Shown: positions 35,900 through 43,426 of the stretch, piece by piece
Layout of the letters: the number at the start of each line of letters is the position of its first letter
Numbering within the stretch: the first letter of the stretch is position 1
NCBI RefSeq assembly: GCF_025290835.2
Contig: NZ_JAOCQD020000002.1
Location: 1,984,001-2,048,000, forward strand
Source: Aquabacterium sp. OR-4
GTDB taxonomy: Bacteria > Pseudomonadota > Gammaproteobacteria > Burkholderiales > Burkholderiaceae_C
Length of the DNA: 64,000 nucleotides
Direction: 5' to 3'
The notes under the pieces: model-generated
Databases searched by the model: none
Told to the model about the DNA's origin: nothing
What the model saw: the letters and a program-made list of their open reading frames with translations, nothing else
Made by a program: the position numbers and the translations under genes

Positions 35900-36385
35900 C
35901 AAGTATTCCGGACTGTTGCATATTTTTCCAGATCAAAGACAAGACAATCCCTCGTTCTAGATGCGGTATCGGCGGGACTTGTTTCAGTGATCAAGGTCAG
36001 GACGGGACTAGAATGGTTCTTTATTCGCGCGAATAGCACTTTGTGCGGCAAAAAAAAATCACTTGCGCAACCCTTCCACACTTGAATCGAGTTCAATTCA
36101 AGTGGCTAATGGAAAGCCGAGTTCGAATGTAGTGCCATGCATGATCGAATTGGAGTTATTGCCAATCAAAATCGATGGCCGTTGCAATTTGCGCCATCTG
36201 CGTGATGAAGCCCGTTGCTCAATCAGCGCTACGTCGCCTGCTCAACGGCCGCCGAAATTACTTGCCCCTCGATATCCATCAAAAGCCAAGTTGATGGGCA
36301 ATGCAAATATCCCATCGCATTTGGGAATGCATCTATTTTCGAAGCAATATCCCGACCAAGTCCTTATCCTCGAGCGATCCCGGCA
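35900..36385. other. Gene-free spacer after prsT with two palindromes
   Basis: About 485 bases, relatively AT-rich, with no credible coding frame. It holds a perfect 14-base palindrome TATTCGCGCGAATA (36,022-36,035), followed by a short GCAC...GTGC hairpin and a run of A, and a 9-base inverted repeat CACTTGAAT/ATTCAAGTG (36,079-36,104). Neither has a T-tract for termination on the plus strand. The right end abuts the stop of the beta-helix acyltransferase gene. Confidence 0.6.
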
Positions 36386-37054
36386 TCAAACATTGACCGG
36401 GCCAGCCCATTTCCGCGCCGGATTTCCACGCCATGTTTCGCCGGCAGGTATTCTTGCGCCAGGCATCAACACGCTCGCCACCGTCAATGTGGCCCCATCG
36501 CCGATCTCGGTATCCGGGTATACGATGGCATTCGCGCCGACGGTAACCCGCGCCCCGATTCGCACCGTGCCACAAACGAGCTTTCCACCCGCCAGAAAAT
36601 TGGCGGTCACCAAGGACGCATTGCCTAGAACCGTACCGTCGCCTATGGACACCGCGTAGGGGTCATCAATGCTGCCGCCCAGTGCCACGTCACGGCCCAC
36701 GGATGCCCCGAACAATGACTCTAGCAAGGGCTTCAGGAACACAGGGACGAAAGGGCACAAGGCGCCATACCCCAATCGGTAAATGACTGTCAGGAACTTC
36801 CAGTACGTAAACTCGGGTGAGTTCTCCTCATGGGTGCCCGTTGGCAGCGGTCGCCAGTGAAGCAGCAGCCTGGTCATCAGTGCTGACGCAAGTCCATAGC
36901 CCACGAAAAAGAGCCCGACCTCCAGCAAAACATGATGAGCCCCAACGACGGCCGCCAAGCGTGGGTGCAGCGCGACCGGTAAAGCGAGCGCCGTGAAGAG
37001 CAACAGCGCGATGGCTAGCGTGGACAGCAAGTAGTCAATTGTTGTGGTTTTCAT
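36386..37054 (-). CDS. Membrane-anchored left-handed beta-helix (hexapeptide-repeat) acyltransferase-like protein
   Basis: A 222-residue protein with two N-terminal hydrophobic segments (about 8-28 and 40-62) and a C-terminal domain of hexapeptide repeats (VSIGDGTVLGNASLVTAN, ARVTVGANAIVYPDTEIGDG), the left-handed beta-helix of trimeric acyltransferases. The anchor plus helix resembles the C-terminal part of Pls/PosA-like peptide synthetases more than soluble LpxA enzymes. No catalytic residue can be assigned. GGAAAGTGAAGG precedes the ATG. It is transcribed alone, divergent from the ABC cassette across 144 bases that contain two AACGGTCA repeats. Confidence 0.8.
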   Translation of the reverse strand: MKTTTIDYLLSTLAIALLLFTALALPVALHPRLAAVVGAHHVLLEVGLFFVGYGLASALMTRLLLHWRPLPTGTHEENSPEFTYWKFLTVIYRLGYGALCPFVPVFLKPLLESLFGASVGRDVALGGSIDDPYAVSIGDGTVLGNASLVTANFLAGGKLVCGTVRIGARVTVGANAIVYPDTEIGDGATLTVASVLMPGARIPAGETWRGNPARKWAGPVNV

Positions 37055-37107
37055 GCTCGGCCTTCACTTTCCTAAAGTTCGTGTGGTCCACCGTTGTGCG
37101 GCTGACA

Positions 37108-37135
37108 AACGGTCAGAATACACGGCCAACGGTCA
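37108..37135. repeat. Tandem AACGGTCA direct repeats in a divergent promoter region
   Basis: AACGGTCA occurs at 37,108-37,115 and again at 37,128-37,135, start to start 20 bases, close to two turns of the helix. They lie between the divergent beta-helix gene and the ABC cassette. The spacing suits a transcription factor binding the same DNA face twice. No good -35/-10 pair was found beside them. Confidence 0.5.
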
Positions 37136-37198
37136 ACAGTCGCCAGACATGCGGGCCGGCGCTAATCTGATGCTACGGCCCTGCCGATACACCTTGCC

Positions 37199-37966
37199 GT
37201 GACCGAACCTGTTGCTCTGCTTTCCGGGATCCACAAGACCTACCAGATGGATGAGGTTGAAGTGCCCGTGCTGCGCGGGATCGACCTACTGGTACGTCCG
37301 GCGCGTTTCACCGTCCTGCTGGGTCCTTCGGGCAGTGGCAAGTCCACACTGCTGAACATGCTGGGCTGCATCGACCGACCCGACCGCGGTACCGTCTCAG
37401 TTGCCGGCATAGACATCCAGCAACTATCAGATGATGAACTGGCCGACTTTCGCGCAGCCCACATCGGTTTCGTCTTCCAAAGCTTCAACCTGATCCCGGT
37501 GCTGACAACGTTCGAGAACGTTGAGTACCCACTCGTCTTGGCCGGAATGGCACCAGAGCGTCGCCAGCGTCGCGTGAAGAAGCTGTTAGACCTGGTTGGC
37601 CTGACCGACCGGGCGCGGAATCTACCGGGGCAACTGTCTGGCGGCCAACGCCAGCGCGTCGCGATCGCGCGGGCGTTGGCGCGAAAACCCAAACTGGTGA
37701 TTGCCGACGAGCCCACCGCCAACCTCGACAGCCAAACCGGCGCGGCCGTGATTCAACTCATGCGCCACATGCAAGAGCGTTACCGGATCTCATTTATCTT
37801 CGCGTCGCATGACCGAAGCTTGATCGACGCGGCCGACGACCTGATCATGCTGCGCGATGGTGTCATCCAGAAGATCATTCGCAAGGCAGAGCCTGAAGCT
37901 ACGACTGCGGCCGCACCCGAGTCGGCGTCAAATGCCAATGCATTCGTCGTTGAGGACGACGAATGA
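37199..37966 (+). CDS. ABC transporter ATP-binding protein (LolD/MacB type)
   Basis: A 255-residue ATPase. Walker A is GPSGSGKST (42-50), the signature LSGGQ is at 146-150, Walker B with catalytic Glu is IADEP (168-172), and the H-loop is ASHD. The sequence FVFQSFNLIP after the Q-loop is typical of LolD/MacB-type ATPases that drive mechanotransmission rather than classical transport. The GTG at 37,199 is the likely start, as the conserved domain begins within ten residues; no strong ribosome-binding sequence is visible. The stop overlaps the permease start (ATGA). The C-terminal 20 residues are Ala/Glu-rich. Confidence 0.9.
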   Translation: MTEPVALLSGIHKTYQMDEVEVPVLRGIDLLVRPARFTVLLGPSGSGKSTLLNMLGCIDRPDRGTVSVAGIDIQQLSDDELADFRAAHIGFVFQSFNLIPVLTTFENVEYPLVLAGMAPERRQRRVKKLLDLVGLTDRARNLPGQLSGGQRQRVAIARALARKPKLVIADEPTANLDSQTGAAVIQLMRHMQERYRISFIFASHDRSLIDAADDLIMLRDGVIQKIIRKAEPEATTAAAPESASNANAFVVEDDE

Positions 37967-39423
37967 ACCAGACCTTGTCGCTAGCGCTGCGCAACTTGCT
38001 GCGCAATCGCCGCCGATCGCTCGCGACCCTGCTGGCTTTGGCGATTGGCGCCGCTTCGTTGTTGCTGTTCGGGGGCTACACCGCCGACATCCGCCTTGCC
38101 ATGTTGACTGAGTACGTGCGAAATGGCGGCCACCTCCAGATTCAGCATCGCGACTACTTTCTGTATGGCAGCGGCAATCCGACTGCCTACGCCATTCGTC
38201 AAAACCGCCGTATCGAGCAAGCCATTGCAGAAGACCCGGCACTGAGAGGATGGGTTACGGTTGTCACGCCGATGCTGCAGTTTGGGGGCGTGGCAGGCAA
38301 CTACGACGCCGGCGTATCACGCACAGTAATTGGCACAGGTCTGATAGCCGCCGACGTGACACGCATGCGCCAATGGAACGAATTTGGCAGCGCGCAAGTT
38401 AGCCCACCCTACGTCTTAGACGGCGCACCCGCCGATGCGGCCATCGTGGGCACCGGCGTGGCCCGGGTGCTACTGCTGTGCGCCGCTTTGAACATCACCA
38501 ACTGTCCGAAGCCCGAGACCGAGAAGGCACCCAAGGGACCCTCACTCGATGCAGATATCGCAGCGCTGGCAGATCTGGAGAGCAAGGCGCCTAGCAAGCC
38601 CTCCTCGAAGGCCCAAGACAAAGGGCGCGGCGGTGCTAGCGCCATTGCTGCGCCCGCGCCTCCGCATGCCCCCAAAGCAAAAATAGAACTCCTGTCAGGT
38701 CACGGTCGCGGTTCGCCGAACGTGGCCGCGTTGTACGTGCAGGCAGCTGAGAACCAAGGCACCAAGGAACTCGACGATATCGCGATCGTGCTGCAGTTCC
38801 AGCAGGCCCAACAACTGGTTTTTGGCCGTTCCGAACCGCGTGCCACCGCCATCATGGTTCAGTTGGCACGTACTGCAGATCTGCCCGTGGCCCGCGAAGC
38901 GCTAAAGGCACTCATAGCGCGTGTAGCACCCGACGAACCGTTGGCTCTCCTCGATTTCATTGAACTCAATCCGTTCTACACGCAGACAGTGCAGTTGTTC
39001 GACACGATCTTCGGCTTCATCTTCACCCTCATCGGCGGCATCGTGCTTTTCACGGTAACGAACACAATGAACGCCGCTGTGGTCGAACGCACCACTGAAA
39101 TCGGCACCTTGCGCGCGGTTGGTCTGCGACAGGCGGGTATCCGCCAGCTATTTGTGACGGAAGGTCTGGTATTGGGAATGGCGGGCGCTGTGGCGGGCAT
39201 CACCAGCGCGCTGGTTATTTCGTGGATCGTAAATAGCCTGCAACTCACCTGGCTACCACCCGGGGGTTCGGAGCGCCTACCGCTGACTGTGCGGGTTTGG
39301 GGCCAGGGGGGCATGATCGCGCTTACAGCGGTCGGTTTGGTGGTGATTGCCGCCTTATCGGCTTGGTGGCCTGCGCGACGCGCTGCTCAGTTGAAGATCG
39401 TCGACGCACTGAGGCATATCTGA
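37963..39423 (+). CDS. FtsX/LolC/MacB-type ABC permease with a low-complexity insert
   Basis: A 486-residue permease with one N-terminal membrane segment (about 20-37), a large periplasmic domain, and three C-terminal membrane segments, the FtsX-like layout. ERTTEIGTLRAVGLR near residue 380 is the conserved cytoplasmic coupling motif. Residues about 182-240 form a Pro/Ala/Lys-rich low-complexity insert (TEKAPKGPSL ... APPHAPKAK) within the periplasmic domain, unusual for the family. It pairs with the ATPase upstream and overlaps the LolA-like gene (TGATG). Substrate: probably a lipid or lipoprotein, inferred from the neighbours. Confidence 0.88.
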   Translation: MNQTLSLALRNLLRNRRRSLATLLALAIGAASLLLFGGYTADIRLAMLTEYVRNGGHLQIQHRDYFLYGSGNPTAYAIRQNRRIEQAIAEDPALRGWVTVVTPMLQFGGVAGNYDAGVSRTVIGTGLIAADVTRMRQWNEFGSAQVSPPYVLDGAPADAAIVGTGVARVLLLCAALNITNCPKPETEKAPKGPSLDADIAALADLESKAPSKPSSKAQDKGRGGASAIAAPAPPHAPKAKIELLSGHGRGSPNVAALYVQAAENQGTKELDDIAIVLQFQQAQQLVFGRSEPRATAIMVQLARTADLPVAREALKALIARVAPDEPLALLDFIELNPFYTQTVQLFDTIFGFIFTLIGGIVLFTVTNTMNAAVVERTTEIGTLRAVGLRQAGIRQLFVTEGLVLGMAGAVAGITSALVISWIVNSLQLTWLPPGGSERLPLTVRVWGQGGMIALTAVGLVVIAALSAWWPARRAAQLKIVDALRHI

Positions 39424-40217
39424 TGTGGACACGTGCTAGCTTCCTTCGCAAAGCCTTGTGGTTCATGGGGGCCGGTATCTCGGCGCTGCCTTTGCATGCG
39501 GCGTCCGACGCACAGGCGCTGCTGGCTGCCAGCGACGCAGTCCGGAATCCGGGTCAGCCGTTTCGAGTAACGGTCACACTAACCGAGTTCGAGAAGGGCC
39601 AACAGGTCGACACAAGCCAGTTGGTCAGCTACTCCCGATCGATGGAGCAAACTGGAGGCACTCAGTTCGCAAGCTTGTTGCGCTTTGTTCAGCCTGTTCG
39701 AGACACGGGCAAGCTGCTACTAAAGAATGGCAGCGACATGTGGTTTTACGACCCTGGCACCAAGGCCAGTGTGCGCATCTCGCCACAACAACGACTGTTG
39801 GGCGACGCCTCGAATGGCGATGTCGTGACAGTGAACTTTGCGCGCGACTACAAAGCCAGCATTGCTGCAGAGGAAACCATCACCGATGGTGAGCGGAAGC
39901 AACGCAAGAGCATCAAGCTGGCGCTGACCGCAGCGACTGAAGACTCGACCTATGCTTCGATCGAGCTTTGGATCGATGCAGATTCGCGATGGCCGCTAAA
40001 GGCACGATTCATCGCCGATTCCGGACGATTGCTGAAGACGGCTTATTACCGCAAATTCCAGTTGCAGCTCGGCACCGAGCGGCCGACGGAAACCGTCATC
40101 ATCGACGGCGTGAACCCGCAATCCGTCACCATCGTGCGCTTCTCCGACTACGCCTCACGCAACTTGCCAACCACGTGGTTCCAGCGCGACTTTCTGCAGC
40201 GCTTTCAGGGAGATTGA
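39423..40217 (+). CDS. LolA-like outer-membrane lipoprotein-sorting protein
   Basis: A 264-residue periplasmic protein. The signal peptide ends near LHA (residue 26), and the mature part shows the LolA-like beta-fold pattern with SLLRFVQPVRDTGKLLLKNG-type strands and MWFYDPGTKASVRIS around 108-122, as in the outer membrane lipoprotein-sorting protein family (LolA/LolB-like, sometimes linked to lipid carriers). The start is the ATG overlapping the permease stop. With the LolD/LolC-like genes it forms a complete extraction and carrier set, separate from the housekeeping Lol system. Confidence 0.85.
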   Translation: MWTRASFLRKALWFMGAGISALPLHAASDAQALLAASDAVRNPGQPFRVTVTLTEFEKGQQVDTSQLVSYSRSMEQTGGTQFASLLRFVQPVRDTGKLLLKNGSDMWFYDPGTKASVRISPQQRLLGDASNGDVVTVNFARDYKASIAAEETITDGERKQRKSIKLALTAATEDSTYASIELWIDADSRWPLKARFIADSGRLLKTAYYRKFQLQLGTERPTETVIIDGVNPQSVTIVRFSDYASRNLPTTWFQRDFLQRFQGD

Positions 40218-40222
40218 TTGCC

Positions 40223-41521
40223 ATGAGCACCGAATTTGGCGACTCTGCGGGATTGCCCCGGTTCATTGCTCTGGCCATCCTCTTCACCATGTGCGCTAAC
40301 GTGCGGGCTGCAGATGAGGATGCCCTGGCACTGGAGGCGCCAGCCGCAGATATCGCGCCTACACGTAGCGAAGTCTCCGCAGCAAACCTACGCCTGTTTG
40401 GCGAACTTGCTGCAGGGCGGCTGACGCGACGCGGCGGGTTGGGCAACGTCGATTCGCGCCGAGTATCGATCGACTACACACAGTCCTTTCGGCCCTTGCC
40501 CGGCTGGCGCGCAGTGCTGTCAAATCGACTTGACGACATACACCCGGCCGATTCAGGTGAGCGCGCCACCACCAACAGCTTGCGCGAAAGCTACCTCAGC
40601 TGGCAGGACGGGGCTGGCGAAATGGTGCTTGAGTTTGGTCGCATCAATCTTCGCAATGGCCCGGCCTACGGCAACAACCCAACGGACTATTTCCGCGGGG
40701 GTGCCTTACGCGCAATCTCAACAGCTGACCCTTTGGCATTGCGCGAGATTCGATTGGGCACTGTGATGCTACGCGCCCAGAAGTTGTGGACCGGCGGAGG
40801 GCTGTCGCTGGCTTTGGCTCCGAAGCTGGCTGACCATGCGAGCGATGCCCCATTCAGTCTTGATCTTGGCGCTACGAATAGCCGAAAGCGCGGGCTTCTG
40901 ACGTGGAGTGGCAAGAGCGGCAAGCGCCTGAGCTGGCAAATGCTGGGCTATGCCGAGGAGGGGCGCGGACCGCAATTGGGCGCCAACGGCACCTACCTGA
41001 TGACCGATGCGATCGTGGCACACGGCGAGTTTTCTCGCGGCCCGGAATCCGATCGACTGGCATCTTTGCTCGACGGCTCGCCCTCGTCCTCGTCGCCGAA
41101 GCGTGCACGCTGGACCGCAGGGCTAACCTACACCGCCCCCACGCGAACCGCCATCACCGTGGAGTACGCTCACGATGGTGCCGCACCGAATAGAGAAAGT
41201 TGGGCTGCTGCTGCCCAGGGCACTGATGTGCTGGGCACTTATCTGCTCGACGCCCAGAAGCGTCAAGATAACGCGTCGCGCGGTGCGTGGCTTGTGTACG
41301 TTTCGCAAAAGAGCCTGGCCGTGAAGAACCTCGATTTGAACGGCTTCGTACGAGTCAATGCCGACGACCACAGCCGTTTCGCCTGGCTTGAAGTGCGCTA
41401 CCACCTCGACCGTATTGACGTGGCTGCGCAGTGGTTTGGTGCAAGCGGTAGTGCAAGCGCCGAGTACGGCCTCATCCCAAATCGCCGGTCGCTGCAGTTG
41501 ATCCTCGCGACTTTTTTCTGA
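40223..41521 (+). CDS. Uncharacterised outer-membrane beta-barrel protein
   Basis: A 432-residue protein with a signal peptide (core FIALAILFTMCANVRA) and then amphipathic beta-strands ending in a C-terminal Phe (LQLILATFF), as expected for an outer-membrane barrel. EFGRINLRNGPAYGNNPTDYF at 139-159 is a striking conserved-looking segment; the strand-turn pattern resembles porin or alginate-export-like barrels, but I cannot place it in a family. It lies 5 bases after the LolA-like gene and would be the outer-membrane receiver or pore of the same pathway. Confidence 0.75.
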   Translation: MSTEFGDSAGLPRFIALAILFTMCANVRAADEDALALEAPAADIAPTRSEVSAANLRLFGELAAGRLTRRGGLGNVDSRRVSIDYTQSFRPLPGWRAVLSNRLDDIHPADSGERATTNSLRESYLSWQDGAGEMVLEFGRINLRNGPAYGNNPTDYFRGGALRAISTADPLALREIRLGTVMLRAQKLWTGGGLSLALAPKLADHASDAPFSLDLGATNSRKRGLLTWSGKSGKRLSWQMLGYAEEGRGPQLGANGTYLMTDAIVAHGEFSRGPESDRLASLLDGSPSSSSPKRARWTAGLTYTAPTRTAITVEYAHDGAAPNRESWAAAAQGTDVLGTYLLDAQKRQDNASRGAWLVYVSQKSLAVKNLDLNGFVRVNADDHSRFAWLEVRYHLDRIDVAAQWFGASGSASAEYGLIPNRRSLQLILATFF

Positions 41522-41545
41522 AACACCTACGCCAACTTCCCCCAC

Positions 41546-42661
41546 ATGAGCATCCGCGCCGTTGATATGGCGTATCAAACCGAGGTGGTCGCAACAGCCG
41601 CACAGGTGGACGCAGTCGAGTGGCGGAGCCTTTGGCCTTCTGAACAAGAGGGTCGAGACTATTACATGGTACAGGATCAGGCAGGCCTCCCCGGCTTCGA
41701 GTTCGGTTACCTGTTGCTACGCCGCGCTGGCCGCCTGGTAATGATCGCTCCGCTATACGTTGCCGATTTTGACTTCCGGTTGGCATTCGAAGGCAAGGCG
41801 CAGCAACGGCTGGCACGCATGCAACGCGTTTGGCCTGGCCTGATGGTCTGGCGCACGCTGTTTTGCGGCGGCTTCGCTACCGAGCGGTCGGTGATTGCCG
41901 TCGCAGCTGACGTGGCAGCGGACCCAGCGCTTTGGCGCGCGTTCGACGCAGCCCTTTGTGCTCATGCCCGCCAGAAGCGAGCGCGCATGATTGTTATGAA
42001 GGACTTCGCCGCGGACGATTCCGACGCCAGCTTGGCATCGCTGCGGGTTCTCGGCTATTCGCGCAGCGATGCCTTGCCCATGCCTGTTATTGATCTGCCG
42101 TACAAGAGCCTGGACGAATACCTCGAATCGCTGTCAACTGGGACGCGAAAAGATCTAAGGCGCAAGCAGAAACAGACCAATTCGCGGGGCGGCCTCATCG
42201 TGGAAGCGCGCCAGACCATCGATCCGCCGCTCGCTCAGGCATTGCATGGCTTGTATCGACAGGTCTACAACCGCAGCGATCTGCACTTCGAAACCTTGAC
42301 ACCAGCCTACTTCGAGGGCTTTGGTCGTCTACAGCCGGAGCATTCGGTCTATTTCCTGTACTTCTCAGGACAAAACGATTCCCGTCAATTGATTGGATTC
42401 AATTTGTGCACAGTGCATGACGGACGACTGATGGACAAGTACATTGGCATGGACTACTCACAAGCACACCAATACAACCTGTACTTCGTCAGCTTCTTGT
42501 ACAACGTGCAATGGTGCATCGAGCATGGGCTGAAGGCCTATGTGCTGAATCAGGGTGGCTACGAGCTCAAAGCCAAGTTCGGGGCCACGATGCATCCTTT
42601 GATGCACATGACCCGTATGGTCAACCCAATTCTTAACTCCTTACAGGCCCGGTTCACCTGA
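41546..42661 (+). CDS. FemAB/GNAT-like acyltransferase
   Basis: A 371-residue protein of the BioF2/FemAB-like acetyltransferase superfamily. LSTGTRKDLRRKQKQ (195-209) is the basic helix that contacts the acyl donor in this group, and LIGFNLCTVHDGRLMDKYIGMD (288-309) forms the core strand and loop. No signal peptide is present, so it acts in the cytoplasm. It is unlike the XrtA FemAB protein at 21,416 in sequence. Position in the ABC/LolA-like cassette suggests that it acylates or aminoacylates the transported molecule; that is inference. Confidence 0.78.
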   Translation: MSIRAVDMAYQTEVVATAAQVDAVEWRSLWPSEQEGRDYYMVQDQAGLPGFEFGYLLLRRAGRLVMIAPLYVADFDFRLAFEGKAQQRLARMQRVWPGLMVWRTLFCGGFATERSVIAVAADVAADPALWRAFDAALCAHARQKRARMIVMKDFAADDSDASLASLRVLGYSRSDALPMPVIDLPYKSLDEYLESLSTGTRKDLRRKQKQTNSRGGLIVEARQTIDPPLAQALHGLYRQVYNRSDLHFETLTPAYFEGFGRLQPEHSVYFLYFSGQNDSRQLIGFNLCTVHDGRLMDKYIGMDYSQAHQYNLYFVSFLYNVQWCIEHGLKAYVLNQGGYELKAKFGATMHPLMHMTRMVNPILNSLQARFT

Positions 42662-42669
42662 GCAGCGAC

Positions 42670-43080
42670 ATGGGTACGCCGTCGTCAATTGCCGGCCAGG
42701 TTGGCGACAAGGCCACCGCGACAGAACCCGGCCCGAACGCGGTGCCACCGCTGTACTGGCTGCTGCTGTCAGTGGCCATCATCAGCGAGGTCGCCGCCAC
42801 CAGCCTGCTCAAGTTCACCGAGGGCTTCACCCGGCTTTGGCCGTCAGCGGTCGTGATCGTCCTCTACGAACTGTCATTCATTCTGCTGACGGTGGTGACG
42901 CGCCGAATTGCGGTGCCTGTGGTGTACGCCACCTGGGGAGGCGTCGGTGTTGCCATGGTGACCGTGGTGGCGTGGGCGTGGCTCGGCCAGAGCTTGGATG
43001 CGGCAGCGTTGCTGGGCATCGGCATGATCACCGCGGGCGTGATCGTGATCCAGGGGTTTTCAGAGACCACCCATGCTTGA
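42670..43080 (+). CDS. Small multidrug resistance (SMR)-family transporter subunit 1
   Basis: A 136-residue protein with four hydrophobic segments. The conserved membrane-embedded glutamate of EmrE-like proteins is E40 in ISEVAATSLLKFTEGF. An extra hydrophilic N-terminus of about 25 residues precedes the first helix, which is unusual. The gene overlaps the second SMR gene by 8 bases, the arrangement of heteromeric pairs such as EbrAB. SMR members export cations or flip polyprenyl or lipid-linked compounds; context favours a role in envelope chemistry, without proof. Confidence 0.88.
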   Translation: MGTPSSIAGQVGDKATATEPGPNAVPPLYWLLLSVAIISEVAATSLLKFTEGFTRLWPSAVVIVLYELSFILLTVVTRRIAVPVVYATWGGVGVAMVTVVAWAWLGQSLDAAALLGIGMITAGVIVIQGFSETTHA

Positions 43081-43408
43081 CTGGCTGACCCTGCTCGCAG
43101 CAATCGTAGCTGAGGTGTTGGCCATCACGGCGATGAAGCTGACCGACGGCTTCAAGAAGATTTGGCCCTGGGCCGTGGCAATGGCGCTGTGTTTCGCCGC
43201 GTCGCTCTACCTGATGAGCCTGACGCTGGACACCATCCCTGTGGGCATCGTGTACGCCACCTGGACGGGCTCGGGCTTGGTACTGATCACGCTGGTCAGC
43301 CAGGTGTTCTTTCACCAGACCATGGATCCGCCCGCTCGGCTGGGCATCGGTCTAATTCTGGGCGGAGTGATCGTGCTTCAGGCGTTTTCGAACTCCGTCC
43401 CGCGCTGA
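43073..43408 (+). CDS. SMR-family transporter subunit 2
   Basis: A 111-residue four-helix protein with the key glutamate at E14 (IVAEVLAITAMKLTDGFKKI) and the signature GIVYATWTGSGLV. Length is standard. It forms an overlapping pair with the preceding SMR gene; the two probably assemble as a heterodimer with opposite membrane topology. The stop is 18 bases from the convergent glycosyltransferase gene, and a short CGGCC/GGCCG hairpin (43,410-43,422) lies between. Confidence 0.9.
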   Translation: MLDWLTLLAAIVAEVLAITAMKLTDGFKKIWPWAVAMALCFAASLYLMSLTLDTIPVGIVYATWTGSGLVLITLVSQVFFHQTMDPPARLGIGLILGGVIVLQAFSNSVPR

Positions 43409-43426
43409 GCGGCCAGTGGCCGTGCC

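Noticed and set aside
36130..36150. Possible sigma-54 site on the minus strand (TGGCACTACATTCGAA)
   Set aside because: The essential GC of the -12 element is missing (GA instead) and no gene follows.
36063..36659. A 198-codon plus-strand frame after prsT
   Set aside because: It overlaps the hexapeptide-repeat gene on the other strand, and the translation has no domain or ribosome-binding sequence.
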